Positions 49,037 to 61,200 of a stretch of DNA of 64,000 nucleotides are shown piece by piece. The notes beneath the pieces are model-generated. The model did no database searches. It worked only from the letters and a program-made list of their open reading frames with translations, and was not told where the DNA came from. How positions within the stretch are numbered: the stretch's first letter is position 1; every line of letters starts with the position of its first letter. The translations under genes were made by a program, and so were the position numbers. The stretch lies in contig CM052358.1 in NCBI GenBank assembly GCA_028551475.1, positions 3,226,501-3,290,500 on the forward strand, given 5' to 3'. The stretch is from Casuarina equisetifolia. Its lineage: Eukaryota; Streptophyta; Magnoliopsida; Fagales; Casuarinaceae.

Positions 49037-49053
49037 TGATATTAGAATTGAGG
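49037..49053 (+). other. Possible decayed LTR end and primer-binding site
   Basis: TTAACA ends at 49036 and is followed by TGATATTAGAATTGAGG, which resembles the initiator-Met primer-binding site TGGTATCAGAGC with transitions only over its first eleven bases. This would mark the 3' edge of a worn-out LTR lying to the left. No partner LTR found. Confidence 0.3.
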
Positions 49054-50156
49054 TTTTTTCATTAACAACACTTTAGACAAGATTAAATCCTAAGTCTATC
49101 ACCATAAGACATTATGATGATCAAGTAATTATCCATTATGATAATAAGGCATGTTCTGTAGTGTAAAATCTATTTTACATCTCTAATATATAGGTTTGTA
49201 TAACAATTGATATAATAACAAGTACCACTACCTCTTTAGTCAATTTTTAGATTAAATAATACTAGCATTCACTTTTGGAAAATTTTGACTAAGTATAAGA
49301 GGTTTTACTAATTTGGCTTATCCTTAAAAACTCATGAAATTTTGTCTCTTTTTTTTTTTTACAAGAATATCCTCTATATTTAAAGTTGAAATATCTCATG
49401 TATCTTAATTTTGCCTGAAGATATCAACTACTAGGCCTAGTAAACTAAAATAAATTTAGAAAAAAATAAAAATCGTGTGAATTCAAATAACAAAGAAAAG
49501 GAAAATAGGAATTGGTAATCCTTACGAAAGCACTAAAATATCCAAGAAACATGTCACACACATCCACCAATGTTTTGGAGAAGGTTCAAATCATAAATCA
49601 CATCAAGATAGCTTTTCCAAGCTAATGCTTATTAATAAATCACTGGAAAACAAAATAGCCTAAAACAGGAGACAATTATTTCCTTCTAAAGTTGATCTTT
49701 TTTTTTTTTTTTTTTTTATAAAGGAATTAAAAAAGAGAGGCAAAGGCACATCCTAGTGGGCTGGGCCTTGCAAAAGTTTACGGGCTCTGAAAAGCCCAGT
49801 GGACGCTTATATTCGGGCCCGAAGCAACTCGGGTCGAATCAAACCCAAAAAAATGTTCCGTAATATGGAGACCAGCAACGGAGATCTGAAAGAACCCCCT
49901 TTGACCGAAGGCTATGCCAACCGAGGGCCCAAGTGCTATCATCTTCAGAAACCCCCCCACAGGAGCGGCCACTTATGGCTAAACCCGTACTTTGTGTTCA
50001 CGTGCGTGCGGCGAGGTTTTTTCGGAGTCCTGGGGGCACCAACACGGAGACCCCGAGCGCACCACGTAGCAATGGAGAGAGAATAATAATAGTGCTTCAA
50101 GATTATTTTTGGTCACATATATTTTATTTTTATTTTTATTTTATTTATTTTCTTAA

Positions 50157-50339
50157 ATCTCTCTTTCTCCATCTCTCTCTGTCTCTCTCCCTCTCTTCAT
50201 CTCTATCTCAGTTATCCATTTCGGATTCGCCGACAACCGCCATAGCCGTGCAGCTGCAATCTCCCTCCATTAATCCCTCTAATTGTCTCAATCTCTCTAA
50301 TAGTCGTAATTTCCGCAATTCTTCTTCTCCGTATATCGG
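50157..50339 (+). promoter_or_regulatory. Probable 5' UTR exon of the SKP1-like gene, CT-rich
   Basis: A CT microsatellite (about 50157-50212) follows an AT-rich TATA-like stretch (about 50115-50150) and leads into GC-richer sequence that ends at a splice donor CGG|GTATGT at 50339/50340. CT-rich leaders are common at plant transcription starts. The matching acceptor TTTGCAG ends at 52312, giving a leader intron of about 1.97 kb. This is inferred from signals only. Confidence 0.45.
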
Positions 50340-52513
50340 GTATGTTCGTATTTCACTTGCATAGAAGTGCTCATATCTATATGAATTCGTAAATACACCT
50401 GCGGTAATATGTAGGCGTGGAGTATTTTGTATTGCATAGTATTTCCTTCTCTGGATCGATGGCGTGGTGGAAATGTGTAATTTTGTGTTTCAGCGATGTT
50501 CATTTTGCATGAACATCTAATATCTAAGATTATTCGCCTTTAGCTGTTGGATTCGCTCTATGTCTCTTTCTTTGAACTAATTTTGATTCCTTTTATTTCT
50601 TCTGCGTGTAATTTAATATTCCAAGTTTTTCTTCTTTGGACTTTGTAATGTTTCCTTGGTAGTTAACAAAGCGTTAGTGTTGATAAATGACTAATTACCT
50701 TTCCAGGGGTACCTGCTTCCCAATTAGGGCTTCTTTGGTTGCTGAGAAAGTGTAGGGAACGGATTTTTTTTTTTTAAATAAAAAAAGAACGAAAGAAAGA
50801 AAGAAAGGAAGAGAAGGAGAATGAGGAAATTTAAATTTTAAGCTTTGAGGATTGCTCGTATATATAGGGAAGGAGAAAATTGAAATTTTACTAGAATGCG
50901 CTTAATGCAAGTGTGCAACCTTCGGCAGAGGTAAATGGATTCTTCTTCTTCTTTTTCGGAAGAGGTAAATTGAAATCTGTATATATTTTTATTTTTCCCC
51001 GATACTAATCAGAGGTGTTACTAGCTATGAAATGGTAAAAAGGGCCTGGTGAAATACACTAGTTGAGATTTCATGACTGTGCTAACTGCGCACTCATTAT
51101 GATGTCACCTGGAGCAGTATGAGATATTACTGGCTTAGGAATGTAAATAATCGCCTATGTGTGTTAGTGCAGAATCTACTTAGCAGCCCTAAATGATGGG
51201 GATGGTTTCTTGTTAAGTTAAGCCGGAGGTTGGATTATTTTTGAGAATGGAGAGTTTGGTTGCATTAAAAAAGAAGCATGTTGCTCTTTTTTTTTTTTTT
51301 TTTTTTTGGGTTTTAGGGGAGGGAAGAGGATTTATGTTGTTGGTTGGAGATCTCTACTGCCACCTCCAATATTAGTAAAGTTTCTGTTATAGTTGAACGG
51401 TTGAGAATAGGAGAAAAGCTTAGTGCATATTTGCATTTGACTATACAGTATTTAGGAAAACTTAGGAGTTTTAAGCATGCTTCAACTGTTATAAAGAGTC
51501 CATTCTTGGCCAGTATACCGTTTATTGATATCCTATTTGTGATATATGAGGTTTAGGATTCTGTTTCAAGTTTGTTATGGAAGTTAGTGGGGAGTGTCAC
51601 GGTGGAGATTTGCATTGACAATATGTTGTGAAAGACCCAAATTGTCTTAGTGCGTCTTGCTACTTCATTTCTGTGCTCCATGGTTGTCAGTCCAAATGCT
51701 TCGGCCATAAGCTGCTGGTGAAAGCTCCTCTATGAGTATTATTTCCTTTGGAAAATATCTAATGTTTCCAGTAGGGGGAGGATTGATGGAGGATGGAGCT
51801 TGATTTAATAAGGAGACCTTTACTTCTGCAGAGATGTTTAAATTTTTAAAATAGGAATTCACTTCTCAGATTGGTAGTTTCATGTGTCTATGCTTGGATA
51901 GGTTTTAGTGCACAATTTACTGTATTTATTACTTGAAACAGCAATTTGAAGTGTTACCTACTGCACCTACATTTATAGTCAAAGGAAATGAACAAGGTAC
52001 CTACAGACTGCACGGAGAAATTTTTTTTTTTTCATGTTCTAAGCATTTACTGAAGAGGACAGAAAGCTCTATTTTTTGACTAAAGACAAATGAGTCTTCC
52101 TCCTCTATTCTTGTTTCTCATGTTATATTTTCTCTTCACCTTCTGAATCTTTTCTTTTCCGTAGATTTGTGCATGCTGGGCCCAAGTTGACTTGCTCATA
52201 GGAGTTCTTTTTTTTTTTTTTTTTTTTTTTCTGAAACTACAAGCATGTAAATGTGCATTTTGTGGTGTGAAAGGTCACATATTTTTCCCGCTTTGACCGT
52301 TAAAATTTGCAGTCTCAGAATATCAATGTATGCATGGTGCTGGTAAGATTGTGGACTTGGTGCTTATGGACAACTTACAAATATTCTAGAAAATCAGAAG
52401 GAGAGCTGTCATTTGGCCTATTGGAGCCTTTGGGTTCCAGCAAACAGGGTTGTACGGAATACCAAAAGAGCTTTATTGTTTACCATTTCAAGCTGCTTTG
52501 AAATTATTGGAAA

Positions 52514-55500
52514 ATGTCGGAAGTTGATCTACAAGTTATTAAACCTGAGGTAATGTTTCTTTTGGTTTTTATTCATTTGCTATTTAGTCGCTGAATTTTC
52601 CATGATTTGTTAATATCTTCGGTTTTTTTTTTCTTCTTTTATCTTCTTTGGTTAACTGGCGATTTTTGGTGATTTGTTTAGCCCATTCATTGTTATGTGT
52701 CCTTTTCCCTTGGTAATATGCAAATTGTATGGTAGGAATCTAATTGTTGCGCATAACTTTTGTGGGGAATTCAATTGTCAAACTATAAAATATTGGTCTC
52801 TGATTTTTTGAATACATTTAAGCATATAACATCTCCGATGCTGTATCAACATAGAGTTCCGGTCAAACATAATCTCTGGACATGTATTTTAGGTAGCATG
52901 AATACCTTAGGGTTGCAAATTGGCAGGAGTATGGAGGTCTAGGTTTCAGCTAGTAAAGTAAGCAGTTGTTGCTATGCCGTGGGATTGAGCAGTTGGTTGA
53001 GACTTGAGATTGCTAGAATAAAGGCAATCTATCTAACGAAAAAGTAATTATTCAATCTATAAAATGCCAGATTAAATCAGCCTGGGGCAGTGGGCTTAAT
53101 GTTGCCTTCATTTTTCTTTTCTTTTCTTTTTCTTTTTCTTTTTCTTATGTCTTATTGTCAATAATGATCCTGCAACTGTGTTGGCCAATATAAATTCTCA
53201 GATGATGAAGTCCTATATCTGGCTTCAAACTGCTGATGGTTCAATCCAACAAGTAGAGCAAGAGGTAGCCATGTTTTGCCCTATGATATGTCATGAAATA
53301 ATACAGAAAGGCATGGGATCGTCCAAGAACTATGCAATATCTCTTCCCCAACGAGTTAATACTGCTATGTTGAGCTTGATTCTGGATTACTGCAGGTTTC
53401 ATCAAGTACCAGGTCGCTCTAACAAGGTTCTACATGAATCTGAATTTTGTTTTCCTTTTGTTGGATGATGTTCCTTCCTTGCTCTTGAATGATATCTAGA
53501 TATATTATAAACCTGAGAAGTTGATGAGTTGTACCTCAAATTGTAGCCTTCTCCAATAAGGAGGGGGTGGAAGGTGAGGCTGTGGAATCAAGGCTCACCA
53601 GGTGCTTGTATAATTTATAAGAAATTTGGGCCAATAATTTGGATGTTCCCTATTTTTATTTTAGGACATAAGATTATGTATTTTTGGAATGTTTACCCTG
53701 AATGGTGGAGTGGTACTTGACTTGAGGGTTTCTTTTGCGTAGGAACGCAAGTCTTTTGATGAAAAGTTCATTAGGATGGATACAAAGAGGCTGTGTGAGT
53801 TGACATCTGCTGCTGACAGCCTCCAGTTGAAGCCTTTGGTTGATCTTACAAGTCGTGCGCTTGCACGAATCATAGAAGGGAAAACCCCAGAGGAGATTCG
53901 AGAAATATTTCATTTGCCTGATGATCTTACAGAGGTGCCGGTGGTCATGAGAAAACTGTGTATGCGTAGTGTTCCCTTTTCATGTCTCCTGTCAACTCTA
54001 ATGCTGATCCATTTACTCAGGAAGAGAAACTGGAGCCTTTGAAAAATGCCACAGATGATCCACGCATTCGACTTTTGAATCGCTTGTATGCAAGAAAGAG
54101 GAAAGAACTTAAAGAGAGAGAGAAATCAAAGGTGATTGTGACATTATTACTTGTTTATTACCATCCACTTTGCTAGTCTTTCAGTGTGCAGTGTTACTCC
54201 ATTTTTCAGTTGTAGTCTTGCATGAATTTCTCCCATCAAGTTTATTTATACAGTTGTTTTGATGTACATCATAGGCATAAAACTTTATACTGCAACTGAT
54301 GTTTTGGACCTGCCTTTATGTTTCAGAATGTTGAGGCAGAAGAAGAGCGTGTGGATGACCGCTCTGTTGATGATCTCCTTTCATTTATAAATGGGGGAAA
54401 TGGAGGTATACACGAATGTTTGTAAACTGCATGTTGCACACTTAGTGGATGAATTCTTTACAGCACAATTATTTTGGATTATATCAACTTCCTAAAATGG
54501 AATACTGGAGCTTTTTGGCATACACAAAGAAGCTACTTTTGACTATTTATGTGTCAAGCCTGATATTAAGACAGTTGTTTAATGAATGCTTCTGCAGATG
54601 ACTGTTGTTATTGTGATGTTTAATGAATTTTGCCATGCTGATTCTATCGATATAGCATTTGTGATTTGATTGTGTCATATATTTCCTCCTTTTACTGATC
54701 TACCCCTCTACTTTAGTACTTATGAAAGGCTTCATTAGAGTTAAGGAAACTCTGTTTTGCAGATTCTAAGGGGGTTAAAACTTCCAAGGGTAAAAAGAAG
54801 AACCGAAGAAGAAAAGATCCTCAGAAAAATGCTTCTGCAGATGAATCCATCGAAAGCCATGAGAAGGTGTGAATCAATCATGTGGCTGTATCTTATTTCC
54901 CCCACTCCCTCTATGAATGATTGTTGATACTTATAATATATCACTCGAAGTTGTTGAGACACTGATTTTTGTTTTCCCATGGATTATAGGATTCAAATGT
55001 CTTTGATTTTGTATGCCATAGAGCTGAAGCGGACAAGCTGCGGCCCCATCCTGGTGAGACATCAAACTTACCAAATGGGGGAGAAGATGCTTTTGTACAT
55101 AAGGTTGAGTTTGATGATGGTGATATTGATGATGAGATTGACCCTGCACTAAAGGAAGAAATTGATAGGTGAGCCAACTAATTTTTGATAGTTGATACAA
55201 GTTGTATACAGGAAATATGTTAGCTTTCCTTTTTGATCTTCAGGTGGTCCTAATTGTTGGTATATGGTATTTTGTTAACACAGGAAATAGAAAAGGAGTT
55301 CAGGAAGCCAACAAGGGTGTAATGGATAATAACCTTTAGTAAATACCAAATTTCCTTTGATAAGTGATAAGTTGGCCGTGGGTAAATTTAATAAATCTGA
55401 TTTTCGATCAACTAAATCTGTTACAACAATACTGAGTACTATTGTAAAGCTGAAGATGTTTATGTGTGGTGCAATGTTGGATGAATCTATGTATCTTTAT

Positions 55501-56548
55501 GATAAGGTTACAATTCTAGCTTCCTTATGGAGGTTGCACCATTGAAAATGGTTTTGGTTTGGACAATAGGCAGTGGGTTTTATATTCATCGTTTTTTGTT
55601 TTGGCCCCCAGAAGAGGTGGTTTATTGTTCGTTGTGTAGTTTTATATGAGAGTGGTAAAACACTTGATTTGCCAGTAAGCTCGAGAATTTCTTGAAATGT
55701 TTAACAGACAAGTGCTGTGAAGTAATGGTATCAATTTTTTTTGAAATTTTATTGTATGTTCCTTGAACTTCATTTGCTATTTACTGTATAATATGTAACT
55801 TTTGCCCATTTGTCTTTTCTTGTATTGACCTATTATGGAAAAATGTCCTCGAGGACGCCGTATAAGTAAATTGTTTTTTCCAATGTGTGACCTAACTGAA
55901 TCCATTCGTCAGTATACCCATCTTCTTATATTGATGTGGCATTGTTTTTTATCAGAGAGCAGATTAAGAGGAAAATTCTGTGTTTAATACTGGTTTGTGA
56001 ATTTGCTTGAGGATGACAAGGGGTGGGGCTTTTTGAAGTATCCTCTGTTATGCATGGGAATTATGATAGTGTGGAGAATTTGAAATGTAGACGTTCTTTA
56101 CTTGTCCATCTGAATTTTCCTGCCAGGATAGGATATATGGACAGTCTCATCTTTGTGGATTTTGTTTGTCCTTGCCGCTTCATACATGAGCCCTCCTTCC
56201 CCTTCCTCTTGCTCTTCCATCTTTTCTCATTTTTACTCATGTTGGGAAGGAAGTTGTTCAAAATATAACCGGTTAAATAGAAAATGATTGCACCTTTCAA
56301 TGTGTTGTAGTATGAAGACTTTGTAGTTCAGGATTTCCCTAAACCCTAAAGACTTAGTAAAACAGTTACATCCTCTGTTGTGATAGTGTATTGTATTTTT
56401 AGTTATATGTTAGTGATCTTACAATAATGTTTTTCGATTCAGAGAAGTGGAAGATTTTGCTCGGAGATTGAATTCAGATTGGCCTGAAAGGATGCAAGAG
56501 ATTCTTTCTTTGGGTCAAGAAAGAAGGGCAGTACATTTTTTCCATTAA
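52514..56548 (+). CDS. ASK21: SKP1-like protein with long C-terminal tail, ASK20/ASK21 type
   Basis: SKP1 proteins join F-box proteins to cullin in SCF ubiquitin ligases; this divergent plant type has a long charged tail and an uncertain role. Exons 52514-52549, 53202-53426, 53743-53934, 54021-54131, 54327-54405, 54763-54866, 54990-55168 and 56443-56548 sum to 343 residues. The SKP1 BTB/POZ fold starts SYIWLQTADGSIQQVEQEVA; the dimerisation/F-box-binding part contains LTSRALARIIEGKTPEEI and FHLPDDLTEEEKLEPLKN. The tail has a basic stretch (KGKKKNRRRK), acidic FDDGDIDDEIDP and ends near PERMQEILSLGQERR. The start ATG opens a 12-codon first exon (MSEVDLQVIKPE). The stop at 56546-56548 follows a T6 run and may reflect a frameshift, since family-like sequence continues in another frame. 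ASK20 is equally possible. Confidence 0.93.
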
Positions 56549-58243
56549 TGGAAATAGAACCCTTAAAGGAGATATGCTGGTAACGTGACTCTCCCCTCAC
56601 TCTTTAAAGTTTCTCTTTGTAGTTACTTGGTATGCTCTTTACACAAACAGATTTCAGGTCCTTTTTGCTTAAATAGCTGCCTGTTTCTTTTGGTAGAACA
56701 GCAAAGTTTCAAAATTTTTATCGTTTCTGGTGTTAGTGGCGCTTGTTATTTGGCAGACGATTCAGAGTTCCAATCCTGTTAAAAGAAAAAAATTTAGACT
56801 GTACCTTGTACAAATTCGGAACTTGCTGTGACGAACTTTTGATCCCACAAATTTTGAAGTTTTTTTTTATGTGAGTCGACACATTGCAAATGATTTAGTA
56901 TTGCTCTATAACTTTATTTTGTTATATAAAATATTGAGCTGCCTAGAACACAACTTTTTTCTATGTTTATGTGTGTTTCAGTACTGCCACCAGACAAGGA
57001 GCTCCCACAGTCCATGCGTGGGGTGAAGGGCAAAAGCTTAGCCATTCTCAAAGTTCCTACCAAGAAGTCGTTCACATATTTGCCCAAAATTATCGAATTT
57101 CTGTATTGTTTTTAGGTTCTTTCTTGGGGATGCGGCAGCCTATTCTCATTTGAGCGATCACTGCATATTCTACAGTGCTAACAATGGATTTAGTCCCCCC
57201 GGGCCCGGCGCGTAAATGATCCAAAGGAAATGGATGCGCTTACAGATTGGCCAATGCTGGAACAGTTTTGAAGAGAGGCTAAGAGGCATCTAGAGAGTTC
57301 CAATAGACGCGAATGTGGATTGACATTAGAATTTTGTTTTATTTGTTCTTTTTGTTGGTTGTGCTTAGCCAGGATGCAATTTTGATTCTGGAGTGCACCT
57401 GTATTCTATGAGAGATGAAATAACCAAAAATGGAAACGCAAGACTTTTTCTGAGCCAATTTTGCTCAGTGTCGTTTGTCTACGTGGTTGCATTTAGTGGT
57501 GGTTTCTTGACATTAGATCTGTGTCGTTACAAAGTAATAAAATTTTGATCTTCCATGCGACAATTGAAGCTAAGATTGGATCTGTGTTAGCATTTTTTTT
57601 ATAAAAAAGATAAACACATACTCACATCAGTATCAAACTTGAACTAAAATAATACTTGTCACATCTTACTCTTTTAACTTCTTTTGAGATTCTTCTTAAT
57701 AAGGGCCAATCAATTCATTTTAGTCATGAGGAGCTCCCAAGTAACTACCAGAAAATCACTGAGGAACACAACGTACATTTTTATTTTCAGGTTAAATAGC
57801 CTGAACTGTAACGACAGCGTTACTGGCAGTTAGTCATCTAGTGTGTCCTCTTCTGGTGTTTTGTCTTTTAGTAGGAATGATGAATCTTCAGAAAGCAGAC
57901 CAAACCTGAAAACCCTCCCCATCAGAACCCAACATGTCCAGGCGCACCACTAAACCTAGAAAGCAATCTTGCTGTCTTTAGCACACCGAGCCTTAAAGCA
58001 ACGAATAATTACAACAATCGTACAAAGCTAAATGCTGAAGCCTCTGTAAATGCTAAGAGGGTTACATTCTGTACTAGAATCTGCTGAGGTAAAGTTCCTG
58101 AGTTCCTTGTTTACTACCAGGTAAAACTATCATAAACTAATAGTAAAGCGTGTTTCAGGGTTTTGAGGTACGCTCCTGAGTTCCTTGCTTACTAATAGGT
58201 AAACCTACCATAAATTAATATAAAGCCGGTTTCAGGGTTCCTG
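56549..58243. other. Convergent intergenic region between SKP1-like and protease genes
   Basis: About 1.7 kb between two stop codons facing each other. The left part probably contains a spliced 3' UTR or alternative C-terminal exon of the SKP1-like gene: donor CTG|GTAACG near 56580 and acceptor TTTCAG ending near 56981, followed by an open stretch. The right part is the protease 3' UTR with a tandem repeat at 58097-58239. A GC-rich patch (CCCCCCGGGCCCGGCGCG) lies near 57200. Confidence 0.5.
58097..58239. repeat. Tandem repeat, period 78 bp, in the protease 3' flank
   Basis: Units at about 58097-58162 and 58175-58239 share CCTGAGTTCCTTG, TTACTA, AGGTAAA, ATAAA and GTTTCAGGGTT in the same order. 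They sit directly downstream of the protease stop codon, probably in its 3' UTR. Confidence 0.85.
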
Positions 58244-61200
58244 TTATTGGGAAGGTTGGAGTCGGACATGTGAACAAAGCCTCTCTGGCTCGCCTCTACT
58301 CCACAGAATTTCAAGATCGCCTCTTTTCTTTGCCAACGTCAAAAGAGTTCCTGCATCCATGTCAAAGAATTAGAGTAAAGCAACAGGAGAATATCACTCT
58401 CACGTGAGTTTTGCTTTACCTGACTTATTATTTGCAACTTACCTAGAGTGAAGGGAACGATGTAGAGCAAAGCTGGCTGGCCGTGTCCATCCATCAAGTT
58501 CAAAGCCACGTACGTTATGAGAAGACCTGTGCAATTAAGTTTCCGGGAATGGAATGATCAGAAGACCTGTGGAATGATGTGATAAACAGAACAGAAAAAA
58601 CGGCATGGTATTATAGTGAAAGACTATACAAGCAAACTGATGCTCGATGGCTTTTGACATAAAAAAGTTTCTATAACTACTGTCTAGGTACATTCGTATA
58701 GATGGCTTGCATCATATGTCCAAAAATTGTACACATTGTTGTTTAAGCAGCTTTGAGGTTTTGAAGCTTTTCGGATCTTAGCCCAAAGGGAAGTGGAGAT
58801 GCAAAAGGAACTGCTCCTTCACTGCCCTTCCTCTCACAGCTGTAAATCTATTGCAGGGTCATTTCTTAACTTTGATATGTAACAAGAATAATCTCCTATA
58901 AATAAGACTGCAAGTTGCTAGAATTCTCTTCAGAGATAATAAGTGCAAAATAAGAAACATGCAGCTTGGAACTAGTTTAAACATTTGAGTTCCCTCCACT
59001 ACCATCACCTAATTTGTGACAAGAAGAAGACATTTGGAGGTATGATATCGTAAGCACAGTAACATTTCCTCCTATTTAAATATTTTCACGTTAGATAATT
59101 GCAAGTGCCAATCATCCGCTGTCAGTTCATTCGTAGAACAACCCAAAATTTTAGGAACTTCCTCACATTTTAATTCTGAGATTTGCAAAAATGAAACTCG
59201 TTATTTTCATGATTTTCATTAAGCACAGTGAATTCTAATACACTTATTGCAACGGCATATCAATCCAGAAGATTTGTCCATCTCAATATAACTTTTCTTT
59301 TTCATGGACTTTCCATAAGAACACCTGTAAACTCACACAGTTTAATCAGTTGCCTGAACTTTCCTGAACCCTACCATTAAGACATTTTATTAAGAAATTT
59401 TCCGAATATCCAAGTGGAGCAGGGTTCCGGATTTAGCAATTCATACCTAAACCATAAGCAGTCATCGCCCAAATGAAGTAGCCTGCGCGAAGACTCTTCT
59501 TGGCCAACCAATCATACCTGTCAAATTTACCCACACAATTATTAGATTTCTAAATTTTCCCAGAGCATCAACCTGTATTCTCCCTTGTCCCTCCAGATTG
59601 AAACATATCAAAGAACATATACTCAAAGATTTATGGTTGAGGATAAGATTAAAAGGTTCCACAACAAGCCTTATACACAGATCTTAACACACGTTACTTT
59701 GAAGTCAGTGTGTAAATGTTGTTGTCATTCGCCTCCTTAAAACCTTTTATAAGATTGACAAAAAAAAGCATCAAAGCAAAGAATTATTTTGGAATTAGAC
59801 AGAAATATAGAAATAAATGATCAGAAATACTGATGATCAAATCCAATTCAAGGGCTCGAATGACACTTGCTTTAAAATAAAGGTGGATGGAGAGAGAGGC
59901 TGCGGGTACCAAACACACTGATATATAATCCACCAATAAAAAAAAATTCATATACGGCTTGATAACTTGAACCTTAAAGAAAATGCAACCACCAGTCCCG
60001 GCAAGATAATGTCGCCAAATCCAATGATACTGTAGCCACCCCAGGGATCATAAAGCCGTGGGATTTTTAGTAGCATTGGAATACCATCCTCCCCACTCCT
60101 ATCACCACGGGCCACCTGTAGAGAAAAGGAAGCATGAAAAATTAGAGTTACTCTCTCATTTGATGTTATGGGTCTCATCAAATGTAAGCACAGTGGTAAT
60201 GAGAAGGACAAATGCATTTTGAGGTACTCACCACTATCATCACACTCTCATGAAACCACCGCTTAGAGACGAATACCCAAAAGATGTCATACAGGAAGGC
60301 ACAACTAAGGAGGACTGTTCCAACCTGATATATAATAAAGGGAGATAATTGAAGTATAATCTATAAATATCCCATCGAAACTGAATTGCTGCTCTACTTG
60401 TCACCAACCAATAGGAGTCATAGTAATCTGACGAGACTTCAAACACTTCAAAAAAAAAAAAAACTCCTAAATTTACACACTTGAATCTCCTTACATGTAA
60501 CAAGCACCCAAAATTCAAGAATATGGTCTCACCAATTGAGATGCCGATCAAGTTAATACTTCTTCAGAGTAAAAGGCAGGGAGAAATCACAGCTCGAATG
60601 GCATTATCATATTATTTCAATGAACTTGCAATTATTATTTTTTTTTTTTTTGGCCATTGCATGCATAAGCTGCATGTACATAAACCATGTAGCAAGGTTT
60701 AACGCCACGGTAAACTAAAATCACACTGTCAAAAACATCATGAACTTCAAATCAGATAAGCTTAGGCAGAGTACTTAAAGGCCCTAAAATAAAAGGCAAG
60801 GTTCATCAGCATGGTAAACTACACAGATATCAATGAAGATCAAGGAGAGGTTGACAGCTTTATGCCCAAAAAGGTGTTGACAAAAAATTAAAAGGACATC
60901 TTGCATGTGTCAAACCAGGAAAATAGTTTTATGATCCTCTCCCATATGTCAACAAAGATTATAAGATAATCAGCATGCACAAACAAAACCCGCATATTTT
61001 GGAAGCTAGATAGTAAAATGAGTTTTAAGTCCTCACCTTGAGATTTGGGACCCGGACAATTTGAAGAACTGTGATTATTAGCACAATACCCTGATTTAAA
61101 ATGGGAAAAAAGGAAGTTACTATTTTACCCATTGGATCTTCCTAGTTGTTAGAAACTATAATGAAGCTAAAAGGTATAAGGAGAGAATCACAAAAATGTA

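Larger units (their letters stand above)
45657..50150. other. Long intergenic region between the divergent PIP1 and SKP1-like genes
   Basis: 4.5 kb. The PIP1 promoter lies on the left. About 46320-47060 has near-normal GC content and a G-box CACGTG at 46675-46680 (inside ATCACGTGAT). From about 47250 to 49740 it is AT-rich with signs of decayed retroelement sequence, including a possible primer-binding site near 49037 and an orphan open frame at 48062-48352. About 49750-50150 is the likely promoter of the SKP1-like gene, with an ACGTG core near 50000. Confidence 0.5.

Noticed and set aside
52208..52230. Poly-T run of about 23 bases before the inferred leader acceptor
   Set aside because: Considered as a retroposon tail, but it is more simply intron pyrimidine-rich/low-complexity sequence.
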